Notes: a model not told the origin generated them from the letters alone. A stretch of 14,693 bases of DNA from Leptospiraceae bacterium UBA2033 (GCA_002333425.1 DDBL01000091.1:1-14693), one strand, 5' to 3'; positions 7,473 to 14,563 are shown, counted from the first letter of the stretch. A program made the numbers and translations.

Positions 7473-8126
7473 ATGAAATGGACAATTTTATTTATCACCA
7501 TTCTTTTTTTCTCAACGTGCAAAACTAAGGAAGTCAAAGAGAATAATCCTCCGCCAGAGTCCCAACCAACTGTTAAAACAAATGAATTAACACCAGAGCC
7601 AGCCAAATCGGACTCTAAGCCGAATTATCTAAGTGTAGATTATGCAAAGGAAAAACTCCTCAAAAACCAAACAGATTCCAAGGTTCTAACTAAAGCTAAA
7701 GCACTGATTCATGAAGCAAATACTCTTTCCAAGTTAAAGAAAAACGAAGAAGCAATTTTAAAATTTGAAGAAGCATTTGAATATGCGACAGACGCCGAGG
7801 CATATTATCGTTATGGAAATGTGTTGTCAAATGTCCAAAAATTGGAAGAGTCTATTCAGGCATATGATATAGCACTTGAGCTTGGTTACGAAAAAGACTA
7901 CTATGCACTTTACAACAAGGCTTGTTCTTATAGCATTTTAAAAAATGCAGATGAATCTTTTAAATTCATTTTACTAGCTGTGGATAAGGGCTATAAGGCG
8001 ATACCTTATATGCAAGAAGATCCTGATTTGGAGTATATTCGCTCTTTACCAGAATGGAAATCTAAATACAAAGAAATCAAAAAACGTTTTAAAGAGCGAG
8101 ACGAATTAGAAAAGTCGAAGGGGTAA
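7473..8126 (+). CDS. TPR-containing lipoprotein
   Basis: A 217-residue exported lipoprotein. The N-terminus (MKWTILFITILFFSTC) is a lipoprotein signal with Cys16 as the modified residue. Residues 17-50 are a Pro/Glu/Lys-rich flexible linker. From about 70 to 190 come tetratricopeptide repeats with typical spacing (EEAILKFEEAFEYATDAEAY, then LEESIQAYDIALELG, then the YALYNKACSYSI block). The last segment, LPEWKSKYKEIKKRF, resembles the tail often following TPRs in such proteins. TPRs bind other proteins, so this is likely an envelope scaffold; partner and role are unknown. ATG at 7473 has AAGGA 7 nt upstream and a strong promoter before it. Confidence 0.88.
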   Translation: MKWTILFITILFFSTCKTKEVKENNPPPESQPTVKTNELTPEPAKSDSKPNYLSVDYAKEKLLKNQTDSKVLTKAKALIHEANTLSKLKKNEEAILKFEEAFEYATDAEAYYRYGNVLSNVQKLEESIQAYDIALELGYEKDYYALYNKACSYSILKNADESFKFILLAVDKGYKAIPYMQEDPDLEYIRSLPEWKSKYKEIKKRFKERDELEKSKG

Positions 8127-8134
8127 TCTTAGCG

Positions 8135-8341
8135 TTTGCCACAGAGGCACCGAGACACAGAGGGTTTTGGGATTATCTTTTTTGATTCTTATGTTCAATT
8201 TTAAAGAGAACTGATGAACAATTCGGATTCAAATATTGTATAGTAATAATATAACAGCAAACCTGAATGACGAAAATAAACGATATTCTGCGAAATGGAC
8301 TCTCTTGAAATCTCTCCGTGACTTAGTGTCTCTGTGGCAAA
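8135..8341. repeat. dispersed CACAGAG-type repeat with terminal inverted repeats (copy 1)
   Basis: The 220-bp gap between two convergent genes is almost filled by an element bounded by perfect 12-bp inverted repeats, TTTGCCACAGAG at 8135-8146 and its complement at 8330-8341. The arms continue for about 28 bp with roughly 23 matches, built from CAC-x-GAG units. The right-hand arm (CTCTTGAAATCTCTCCGTG, about 8302-8320) recurs in complement at 14323-14340. Interspersed repeats of this CACAGAG style are known from many bacterial genomes. The ~150-bp interior shows no ORF of note. Confidence 0.75.
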
Positions 8342-8346
8342 TATTT

Positions 8347-9546
8347 TTAACTTTTACTTAGACTAATTACTGTTATCTCCGCGGGGGCTCCGATTCTGAG
8401 AGGTGGTCCCCAGTAGCCGGTTCCCTTGCTCACATAGAGCCAAGTGTTTTCATGTTTATAAAGACCTGCTACAAATCGTTGGAAGAAGTGAATGAGAAAA
8501 TTTCCGGGGAAATACTGTCCGCCGTGTGTATGACCTGAAAGTTGTAAATCAAATCCGGCTTTAGTAGCTTCCAAAACACTATTTGGTTGGTGAGCAAGTA
8601 AAACTTTAAAATGTGAATTTTCACTGGATTCAATTGCTTTACGTGGGTCAGAGGCATGAGAGGCAATGATACTATGCGCCTTATAGTCCGTAACCCCTGC
8701 GAGGAGTAGTCTTGCATTTCCATGTTTTATGATTTCATTTTCGTTTAAGAGAACGTTGATTCCGAGTTTACGAATTTCCGAAATCCAAGATAAGGCTCCT
8801 GAGTAGTATTCATGATTACCCGTTACAAAAAAAGTTCCATACTTGGATTGCAAATTTCCCAATGGAGAAATATGATCTTTTAGTTTGTGGACGGAGCCAT
8901 CTACTAAGTCGCCTGTGATAGCAACCATGTCAGCTCCCAATTCATTGATCCTACTAACGATTGATTCTAAAAATTCTTTTCGGATTGTCGGACCTATATG
9001 TACGTCAGAAATTTGTACGATTTTAAATCCGTCTAACTCTGGATGCAAATTGGAAATAGGAATCGTCACATTTTTTGTTTCTACTCTGTGTAATGCTTTG
9101 TAAAATCCATATCCGGTGAGGCTAACGGCTGTTAATGCCACTGCTGGCTTTAAGAGATTAGTCAGAAATTCCTTTCGACTAAGAGGATCTGCATTTCCCA
9201 GAATGATTTCAGGTGTTTCGCGGAAAATCGAAATTACCCAATGAATTCCTTTTAGTATTCCAAACGATAGATCATGAAAGACCATGAGGCTAAATAGGAT
9301 TGTCACAAATCCTAGGCTGGTGAATGCGATAAACGAAAGAGTCTTTTGCCAATCGGAGTCTTCTAAAAATAAACTAGATAAGTATGAGGCAGGTGTGAGT
9401 AGGGTGAGTATAACAACAATACTCCAAAATCCAATTTTTCCAAGAATAGGAATTTCAAAACCTTCGATAATTCTATTTCCGACATAGTAATACGCCGAGC
9501 CAATGATGAGTGTGAATACAGTTATAAATATAAGAAATCTTTGCAA
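8347..9546 (-). CDS. membrane-anchored metallophosphoesterase (YkuE/YaeI-like)
   Basis: A 399-residue protein with an N-terminal membrane part (hydrophobic segments at about 3-23, 37-60, 70-90 and 132-150) and a C-terminal calcineurin-like phosphoesterase. The dinuclear metal site is complete: Asp181-x-His183 (ISDVHIG), Asp213 (TGDLVDG), Asn244-His245 (GNHEYY), His319 (LLAHQP) and His339-x-His341 (SGHTHGGQ). It should hydrolyse a phosphoester at the membrane; relatives YkuE and YaeI act on cell-wall-linked or lipid phosphates, but the substrate here is not evident. The start is TTG at 9546: the preceding AGAGGAG is 6 nt away and no ATG lies near, so TTG is well supported. The gene converges with the TPR lipoprotein across the repeat. 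Confidence 0.93.
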   Translation of the reverse strand: MQRFLIFITVFTLIIGSAYYYVGNRIIEGFEIPILGKIGFWSIVVILTLLTPASYLSSLFLEDSDWQKTLSFIAFTSLGFVTILFSLMVFHDLSFGILKGIHWVISIFRETPEIILGNADPLSRKEFLTNLLKPAVALTAVSLTGYGFYKALHRVETKNVTIPISNLHPELDGFKIVQISDVHIGPTIRKEFLESIVSRINELGADMVAITGDLVDGSVHKLKDHISPLGNLQSKYGTFFVTGNHEYYSGALSWISEIRKLGINVLLNENEIIKHGNARLLLAGVTDYKAHSIIASHASDPRKAIESSENSHFKVLLAHQPNSVLEATKAGFDLQLSGHTHGGQYFPGNFLIHFFQRFVAGLYKHENTWLYVSKGTGYWGPPLRIGAPAEITVISLSKS

Positions 9547-9564
9547 ATTAGTCTCCTCTAGTTA

Positions 9565-9714
9565 GACTTTAAAAGATTACAACCGATTACACCGATAAAA
9601 GAACGATGAAAAATTATATTGATTCAAACCAATTTAAATTATCGTATCTTTTATCGGTGTTCATTCCACCCTGCACGGAGTGCCCTACGCCTTCGCATGG
9701 TAATCTTAAAAGTC
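9565..9714. repeat. nested palindromic intergenic element
   Basis: Two inverted repeat pairs are nested here. The outer pair is GACTTTAAAAGATTAC (9565-9580) and GTAATCTTAAAAGTC (9700-9714), complementary but for one indel. The inner pair is ACACCGATAAAAGAACGAT (9589-9607) and ATCGTATCTTTTATCGGTGT (9641-9660), again complementary but for one indel. Between the inner right arm and outer right arm is a GC-richer stretch (9666-9699) unlike its AT-rich surroundings. It lies between the divergent phosphoesterase and helicase genes. It may be a mobile palindromic repeat. Only one copy is in the window. Confidence 0.6.
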
Positions 9715-9755
9715 CAGAAATTGCCTTTAAATAGAGCTATCCCTGTCGAGGTCGA

Positions 9756-9781
9756 ATGAAAACATGACTTATGACATTTAA
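9756..9781 (+). promoter_or_regulatory. two overlapping mini-ORFs in the rhlE leader
   Basis: Upstream of the helicase start, the only purine-rich ribosome-binding-like sequence, GAGG (9748-9751), precedes ATG AAA ACA TGA (9756-9767). Its stop overlaps a second ATG (ATGA) opening ATG ACT TAT GAC ATT TAA (9764-9781), which runs across the helicase ATG at 9771 in another frame. An in-frame TGA just before 9771 rules out an upstream rhlE start. This may couple helicase translation to leader translation, or be chance. Confidence 0.35.
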
Positions 9782-11168
9782 AAGCTTAAATATAATCGAT
9801 CCTATTTGCAGAGCCTTAGAACAAGAAGGTTACACAACACCTACTCCAATCCAAGTCCAGTCCATTCCAGCCGCACTCGAAGGAAAAGACATTTTGGGTT
9901 CTGCACAAACAGGAACAGGCAAAACTGCCGCTTTCGCAATCCCAGTTTTACAAAAATTACAAGCCCGCCCTAAAACAAATATCTATGGTGGAGTGCAAGC
10001 TCTAATCCTTGCGCCTACTCGTGAGTTAGCCGTTCAGATCGGAGAAAGTTTCAAAGTTTACGGCAAATTTGCCTCTCAAAAATATGCAGTGATTTATGGG
10101 GGAGTTTCCCAGAAAAACCAAGAAGCTGTATTACGTGGTAAGATTGACATTATCATTGCAACTCCCGGAAGACTTTTAGACTTAGTAAATCAAAAAATTG
10201 TAAAACTACATGCAGTACATATGCTTGTATTAGACGAGGCAGATAAAATGCTAAGTATGGGTTTTATAGATGATGTGCGCAAAATCATTGGTAAACTTCC
10301 ACCAAAACGTCAGACGTTATTCTATTCAGCGACTTTTCCAAAAGAAATCCAAAAGCTCGCCGATGAAATTCTAAAAGATCCAGTTCGAATCGAAGTTGCA
10401 AGAGTATCCTCGACTAATGAAAATATCGAACAAGAGCTTTACCAAGTCGATAGAGGAAATAAAAACCAACTTTTGATGCATCTTTTGAAAGATGAAACTA
10501 TGTCTAGAGTTTTAGTTTTCTCAAGAACAAAACATACAGCAAACAAAGTAGTGAAAGAACTAAATCGTAATTCTATTCAATCGGATGCAATTCACGGAAA
10601 TAAAACCCAGAGTGCTAGACAAAAAGCTCTCGATAGTTTTAAATCTGGCAGATTACGTGTGTTAGTCGCAACTGACATTGCTTCTCGTGGGATTGACGTG
10701 GATGAAATTACCCATGTGATTAACTACGAATTGCCGAATGAGCCGGAAGCTTATGTTCATAGAATTGGGCGAACTGGTAGAGCAGGTGCACTCGGAAAAG
10801 CAATTTCTTTTTGTGACAAAGAAGAGAGACATTATCTAAAATCAATCGAACGACTGGCAAAAAGAACCATTCAGGTTAACGCCGATCATCCGTTCCCATT
10901 TGGAAGTCCAGTTCCCAAAGCAGAGCCAGGGGCTAACGATCGTCCACCGCGAGATCCGAGAGACAAACGTGGTGGAAATGGTGGGGGAGATCGAAGACCA
11001 AGAAAATCAAACGCTAACACTTCAAACGGCGGATCTTCTTCTGGTGGCAATGAAGGTGGAAATAGAAACGGAGGAGATAGAAATAAATCTCGTCCATCAA
11101 ATAAGCCAAAAGGAAAACAAAAAGACTTAGCATTTTCCTTTAAGAAAAAAGGAAATAGAAGTAAGTAG
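9771..11168 (+). CDS. rhlE: DEAD-box RNA helicase, RhlE type
   Basis: ATP-dependent RNA helicase that unwinds or remodels RNA, often in ribosome assembly, RNA decay or cold adaptation. All core motifs are present: Q motif (PTPIQ, 24-28), Walker A AQTGTGKT (45-52), PTRELA (82-87), TPGR (131-134), DEAD (155-158), SAT (186-188), VFSRTK, ATDIASRGID (300-309) and HRIGRTGR (330-337). The tail from about 383 is low-complexity, basic and Gly/Asn/Arg-rich, typical of RhlE proteins that use it to hold RNA. The start is fixed by an in-frame TGA immediately upstream and by homology (MTFKSLNI fits the family N-terminus). It has no Shine-Dalgarno of its own. Its TAG directly abuts the convergent cyclase stop. 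Confidence 0.96.
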   Translation: MTFKSLNIIDPICRALEQEGYTTPTPIQVQSIPAALEGKDILGSAQTGTGKTAAFAIPVLQKLQARPKTNIYGGVQALILAPTRELAVQIGESFKVYGKFASQKYAVIYGGVSQKNQEAVLRGKIDIIIATPGRLLDLVNQKIVKLHAVHMLVLDEADKMLSMGFIDDVRKIIGKLPPKRQTLFYSATFPKEIQKLADEILKDPVRIEVARVSSTNENIEQELYQVDRGNKNQLLMHLLKDETMSRVLVFSRTKHTANKVVKELNRNSIQSDAIHGNKTQSARQKALDSFKSGRLRVLVATDIASRGIDVDEITHVINYELPNEPEAYVHRIGRTGRAGALGKAISFCDKEERHYLKSIERLAKRTIQVNADHPFPFGSPVPKAEPGANDRPPRDPRDKRGGNGGGDRRPRKSNANTSNGGSSSGGNEGGNRNGGDRNKSRPSNKPKGKQKDLAFSFKKKGNRSK

Positions 11169-12590
11169 TTATTGATTTGTATTTCTTAGTTTGGCAATAT
11201 AAGAAAGGATTTGTTCGTTTGGGACAAATCCATCTTTGTCTAAGGAATATTCTTTTTTGATTCTGTTTATAAAATACATTTGAATTTTTCCTTTATTTTT
11301 TGCATCTACTTCTCCGCGATATTCACATTCAAAAAAATCTTTTACTAGTTCATAAGTCGCATGTGAAATATTGATTTTTCCGGTTGTGCCACTTACTTCC
11401 ATTCTACTCGCAATATTTACAGTATCTCCCCAAACATCGTACGCGAATTTTTTTTCTCCTACAACTCCTGCCATTACAGGTCCTGTGTGGATACCAAGAC
11501 GTAACTCCCAGAAAGGTTCTTTCATCTTTTCTTTGATTTCTTTCATGTGACTCATAAACGACTGAATTTCGAGTGCTGCAATACAGGCTTCCACTGGGTG
11601 AGTTGTGCCTATTCGTGGTATTCCGCCTGCACACATATAGCTGTCGCCTATCGTTTTTAATTTTTCTAAGTGATAACGTTCGATTGTTTTATCAAATTGA
11701 GTAAAGTATCCATCGAGCTCTCGAATGAGTTGTTGTGGCGTCATACCCTCTGCAATAAAAGTAAAGTCTTTAAAATCAGTAAACATAATTGTTACACTAT
11801 CAAAATGAACTGGTGTAACCTCGCCTGTTTCTTTTAACTCTTCTGCTACTTCAGTAGGTAAAATATTCAGAAGAAGACTATCTGATTTTTCTAAAGCAAG
11901 GGCTAAATCTTTGGTTCGTTCTTTAACTCGAGCTTCCAGTTTATCTCTTTCTAGTTGAATTTCTTCGTAGGCTTGTGCATTTGCCAATGAAATACCGGCT
12001 AATGATGCATAGGCGCTTAGAAGATTTTCATCCTTCTCTGTAAAGTGGTCAGTGTAAAGCTTGTTTAAGACTTGGATAACACCGATTATCTCATGGTGCG
12101 AATTGTAGACAGGCATACAAAGAATAGACTTAGTTCGATAACCGCTTCTTTGGTCGTTTTCAGAATTAAATCTTGGATCAGAATAGGCATCGCGGATATT
12201 CACTGTTTGCTTGGATTGAGCAACAAACCCAGCTATTCCTGTTCCAAATGGGATTCTAATCTCTTCTTTGCTTCCAAGTGCAATTCTGGATCTGAGTTCG
12301 TTTGTTTCTTTATCAACTAAAAACAAAGTTGCCCTATCTGCGTTCATTACATTTTTTACATTTTGAATAATTAAATCTAACAGGGCATCCAGACTTATTT
12401 CTGCCATAATTGATCTTGCCGATTCTACTAGCAAATTTAGATTACGCGCTTGTTGGCTAATATTCTCTAGCTCAATTGCATCTAGGTATAATTTCCCATC
12501 CTCTGCTTTGTAAAGTCCGGGGATTACATCTGTTTTCCTATTCCCAAAGTCTTTTCCTGAAATAATTACTTCGTATTTTAATTTTTCCAC
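11169..12590 (-). CDS. GAF-domain class III adenylate cyclase
   Basis: Makes cAMP from ATP. The 473-residue protein has a GAF sensor domain (about 50-208), a coiled linker (208-245) with the LLLNILPTEVAEELK signal-transfer motif, and a class III catalytic domain (262-445). Metal-binding Asp272 (MFTDFKDFT) and Asp316 (GDSYM), adenine-selecting Lys312 (LKTIGD) and Asp385 (YDVWGD), and transition-state Asn392 and Arg396 (NIASR) are all present, so it should be active as a homodimer and specific for ATP rather than GTP. No membrane segment is seen, so it is cytosolic and the GAF domain senses an unknown small ligand. The start is GTG at 12590; no Shine-Dalgarno precedes it. The cyclic-nucleotide-binding protein at 4674-5870 could be a receptor. 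Confidence 0.93.
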   Translation of the reverse strand: MEKLKYEVIISGKDFGNRKTDVIPGLYKAEDGKLYLDAIELENISQQARNLNLLVESARSIMAEISLDALLDLIIQNVKNVMNADRATLFLVDKETNELRSRIALGSKEEIRIPFGTGIAGFVAQSKQTVNIRDAYSDPRFNSENDQRSGYRTKSILCMPVYNSHHEIIGVIQVLNKLYTDHFTEKDENLLSAYASLAGISLANAQAYEEIQLERDKLEARVKERTKDLALALEKSDSLLLNILPTEVAEELKETGEVTPVHFDSVTIMFTDFKDFTFIAEGMTPQQLIRELDGYFTQFDKTIERYHLEKLKTIGDSYMCAGGIPRIGTTHPVEACIAALEIQSFMSHMKEIKEKMKEPFWELRLGIHTGPVMAGVVGEKKFAYDVWGDTVNIASRMEVSGTTGKINISHATYELVKDFFECEYRGEVDAKNKGKIQMYFINRIKKEYSLDKDGFVPNEQILSYIAKLRNTNQ

Positions 12591-12597
12591 AGTTTGT

Positions 12598-12628
12598 ATA
12601 TTACGTAATTATGTAATTTCTAAGTCAA
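12598..12628 (-). promoter_or_regulatory. candidate promoter giving a leaderless cyclase mRNA
   Basis: On the minus strand TTGACT (12623-12628) and TAATAT (12598-12603) are separated by 19 nt, longer than ideal. Only 7 nt separate the -10 from the GTG start codon, so transcription would begin at or next to the start codon. This fits the lack of a Shine-Dalgarno sequence. The spacer holds the paired palindromes at 12600-12617. Confidence 0.35.
12600..12617. promoter_or_regulatory. overlapping palindromes, possible operator
   Basis: ATTACGTAAT (12600-12609, a perfect palindrome) and ATTATGTAAT (12608-12617) overlap by 2 bp, giving two near-identical 10-bp sites with an 8-bp period, 9 bp upstream of the cyclase start and inside its candidate promoter. 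A repressor bound here would block the promoter. The regulator is unknown and AT-rich composition makes chance possible. Confidence 0.3.
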
Positions 12629-12643
12629 AACTAAAATTATATT

Positions 12644-13669
12644 TTAAGGACAAGTAAATTGAAAACTCTTAGATTCATAAATTGTTTCCCATGCAGTTTT
12701 CTTTTCGCTATGAAATGTCCATTGAATTTCTTTTGCGTCTACTCTTGATTTGAGACCCTCTATGATTTGTCCGACTTTTGTGATGTAGTCTGCACTGTAA
12801 TCTCTTGTATTGAGCATTATATTTGTTGCATAAAAATTTCCTTTAGGATAGGTTCCATTTTTAATTCCATCAGAAATTCGGGTGATTGTTGCTATATGAT
12901 CTGTGGCATTGGAAGTAGTAGTCACAACATTATCACAGCCGCCGCCAATGAAGGTTAAGTTTTTGGTTGCATCGTGTGTATAAAATTCTGACTTAGATTT
13001 TGGCTTCCATGCTCCAAAAGTTTTGTCGTCTGCTAAGTGATTTGCACTACCTGCTAGAACTAAAGTAGTAAATCTCTTCGTATAACTGGTGTTAACCCGA
13101 CCTGTCAGAGGATTTTGTATGATTTCCCAATCAGTTGCATTTCCAGAAGTGGAGTTGTATGTGAAACCGCCAATATTATCCGAGGGGGTAACGCCTAATT
13201 GTGATATCCTATAAGCAACATCCGCATAATTTTCTGTAGCCTCATGTGCGTGTGCGTCTACTTCAAAGCCTTTGTCTTCCTTGATATAGCGGAGAAGATT
13301 CTTATTGTTCGTATCAGCCATTACGCTTGCAGTGTCATAAAGTTTAATTGCATTCAGAAAACGCCAATCAGACTCGTAATTGAATTTGGCTCCTTTGGAG
13401 TAAATTGTATCTACTAGTGACTTAGTGAGAGAACGGTAAGTGAGATAGGTTGTTCCGGGCAGTGAATCATAAGCAGGATCAGGTAAACTCTCTTCATTAT
13501 GAGAAGTAATGCTAACGTATAAATAAGGATTCGTAGTTGTATTTATCGTTTGGGTTCGCGAAGAGAGTAGTCCTAGTGCTACTAGTAGGTTATTTGCTTC
13601 GCTCTCTTTTTTCTGACTACAATTTAAAAAAACTAAACTACAAATTATTGCTAAAATGAAATGTCTCAT
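12644..13669 (-). CDS. lipoprotein of unknown function
   Basis: No family is firmly recognised. From ATG 13669 it has 341 residues; the signal sequence MRHFILAIICSLVFLNC ends at Cys17, the lipidated residue, followed by a polar stretch (SQKKESEAN). The start is chosen because GGAG lies 6 nt upstream and the signal then begins correctly; an open frame reaches back to 13759 but would put about 30 extra residues before the signal. The mature part contains SITSHNEE near the start, a VDAHAHE motif, HSEKK near the end, and ends in Cys-Pro. The His-rich motifs and the order of segments are reminiscent of polysaccharide-deacetylase-like (NodB) folds, but this is only a suggestion. It has its own promoter and lies 53 bp before the cyclase on the same strand. 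Confidence 0.82.
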   Translation of the reverse strand: MRHFILAIICSLVFLNCSQKKESEANNLLVALGLLSSRTQTINTTTNPYLYVSITSHNEESLPDPAYDSLPGTTYLTYRSLTKSLVDTIYSKGAKFNYESDWRFLNAIKLYDTASVMADTNNKNLLRYIKEDKGFEVDAHAHEATENYADVAYRISQLGVTPSDNIGGFTYNSTSGNATDWEIIQNPLTGRVNTSYTKRFTTLVLAGSANHLADDKTFGAWKPKSKSEFYTHDATKNLTFIGGGCDNVVTTTSNATDHIATITRISDGIKNGTYPKGNFYATNIMLNTRDYSADYITKVGQIIEGLKSRVDAKEIQWTFHSEKKTAWETIYESKSFQFTCP

Positions 13670-13688
13670 ATATTTCTCCAGTGACTTT

Positions 13689-13716
13689 ATTTTATGAAAG
13701 GATTTTCTTTTGTCCA
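13689..13716 (-). promoter_or_regulatory. sigma-70-like promoter for the lipoprotein
   Basis: On the minus strand TGGACA (13711-13716) and TAAAAT (13689-13694) are separated by 16 nt; each hexamer matches five of six consensus bases. The start of transcription would be near 13682, just upstream of GGAG (13676-13679) and the ATG at 13669. This supports the shorter gene start, because the longer frame would begin upstream of the promoter. Confidence 0.5.
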
Positions 13717-13821
13717 GAATATTAATTAATAAAATAAATCCACAAAAAATGTGCGGCAAATGAGTATTGTGTACTTAAAGTCTGTGTAGCTTAATGGCTG
13801 TAATCCTCTTTTTAATGGGGG

Positions 13822-13859
13822 ATAACACTTGTTTATTGTATGTACTATACAAGCGTTAT
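13822..13859. repeat. 38-bp inverted repeat in the divergent intergenic region
   Basis: The 340-bp gap (13670-14009) between the lipoprotein and the small gene contains this imperfect palindrome: ATAACACTTGTTTA (13822-13835) against TATACAAGCGTTAT (13846-13859), 12 of 14 pairing, with an alternative inner hairpin TTGTAT/ATACAA (13836-13841, 13847-13852). No T-run typical of a terminator directly follows. It could be an operator or a hairpin. The rest of the gap is AT-rich with two small palindromes at 13936-13962. Confidence 0.45.
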
Positions 13860-13935
13860 GCGTAATATGTTTTTAGTACAAGCAATTAAAATATGGCTCA
13901 AATTGATTTTTTTATCTAAAAAAATAAAAAAATCC

Positions 13936-13962
13936 TTTAGCAATTGCCTAAACGTACCGTTT
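13936..13962. promoter_or_regulatory. adjoining small palindromes upstream of the small gene
   Basis: An imperfect palindrome centred on CAATTG (13936-13952, TTTAGCAATTGCCTAAA) runs into AAACGTACCGTTT (13950-13962), which has perfect 5-bp arms around TAC. They lie 48 bp upstream of the gene starting at 14010 and could be protein-binding sites. No promoter could be placed with confidence beside them. Confidence 0.25.
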
Positions 13963-14009
13963 ATTTTAAGGAACTTAATCTGACATAAATAAAAAAAGCA
14001 GGCACAAAC

Positions 14010-14294
14010 TTGGAAAAAAAAATAAACAACACACAAACTCTTAACGTAGTACCTTCGCAAAACTCGAATGATCCGCAAGTAGCAAATCCTACTCCAAACT
14101 TCAAAAAAATACTTTCTCGTTATGTAAATTACCGAGGCATTGACATAGTTCTATACTTAAAAGATGGAACAGTGATTGAATTAGATAAAAATAGAAAGTT
14201 AGACGGAGATGTAGTGATTAAGAACGGAAAAGAAGGGATTGTTGCCCGGATTGAACTTTCTGATATCCGAAAAGCCGACTTCTTCGCTGCCTAA
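14010..14294 (+). CDS. small protein of unknown function
   Basis: A 94-residue protein that I do not recognise. Residues 1-32 are polar, Asn/Pro-rich and probably disordered; from about 38 to 90 is a compact, probably beta-rich part with alternating hydrophobic residues (IDIVLYLKDGTVIEL, then DGDVVIKNGKEGIVARIEL). No signal, membrane segment or cysteine is present, so it is likely cytoplasmic. The start is TTG at 14010: the frame is closed by TAA at 13986-13988, there is no other methionine in the whole frame, and AGG lies 7 nt upstream. A dispersed repeat begins 5 bp after its stop, and rpsU follows. The coding character is supported by the regular hydrophobic pattern; the function is open. 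Confidence 0.7.
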   Translation: MEKKINNTQTLNVVPSQNSNDPQVANPTPNFKKILSRYVNYRGIDIVLYLKDGTVIELDKNRKLDGDVVIKNGKEGIVARIELSDIRKADFFAA

Positions 14295-14298
14295 AAGA

Positions 14299-14458
14299 TT
14301 GCCACTGAGGCACAGAGTCCACGGAGAGATTTCAAAAGAGTTGTTTTCTGGAATAATGTTTGTTTCATTTAAAGTCTTTTTTGCGTTAAACTAGAATACA
14401 GACTCTCTTTGAATTGATACATAAAAGTGAACATAGGAAAAACAAAAACTCTGTGGTC
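14299..14458. repeat. dispersed CACAGAG-type repeat (copy 2)
   Basis: The left end (14299-14340) reads TTGCCACTGAGGCACAGAGT, then CCACGGAGAGATTTCAAAAGAG. It matches the complement of the right arm of the copy at 8135-8341, including the CACGGAGAGATTTCAA core. The right end (CTCTGTGGTCTC, 14449-14460) is roughly inverse to it, and CAGACTCTCTTTGAAT (14399-14414) resembles the CTCTCTTGAAAT part of copy 1. The interior is not shared. It occupies the first half of the 322-bp gap between the small gene and rpsU. Confidence 0.6.
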
Positions 14459-14534
14459 TCTATGTTAAAAAATACTAAGTAGTTATCATTATTGTGCAAT
14501 TCAAGCAATAGATTCAAAAATATTTCTTGCCGTC

Positions 14535-14563
14535 TTGGTTAATTTTAAAAATCTAGTTATATT
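14535..14563 (+). promoter_or_regulatory. candidate rpsU promoter
   Basis: TTGGTT (14535-14540) and TATATT (14558-14563) with a 17-nt spacer. The -10 matches five of six positions, the -35 only the TTG. Transcription would start near 14570, at the base of the stem-loop just downstream. Confidence 0.45.

Noticed and set aside
12632..12646. Terminator hairpin TAAAAT/ATTTTA after the lipoprotein gene
   Set aside because: The stem is only A-T pairs with a 3-nt loop and overlaps the stop codon; too weak to call.
13670..13759. N-terminal extension of the lipoprotein to 13759
   Set aside because: It would start upstream of the promoter and place about 30 residues before a proper lipoprotein signal; ATG 13669 has a good GGAG.
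13780..13856. tRNA-like stretch (GTAGCTTAATGG resembling a D-arm)
   Set aside because: No anticodon stem, T-arm (GGTTCGA-like) or acceptor stem could be matched around it.
13822..13859. Integron attC site suggested by ATAAC...GTTAT ends and GCGTTATGC
   Set aside because: At 38 bp it is shorter than known attC sites, lacks the usual L-box structure, and no integrase or cassette array is present.
13845..14078. Minus-strand open frame of 77 codons overlapping the small gene at 14010
   Set aside because: Low-complexity, Phe/Cys/Leu-rich product typical of antisense AT-rich DNA, and it overlaps the better supported plus-strand gene.
14301..14320. GCCACTG as part of a cobalamin riboswitch
   Set aside because: No B12 box or surrounding helices; the string belongs to the dispersed repeat also seen at 8135-8341.
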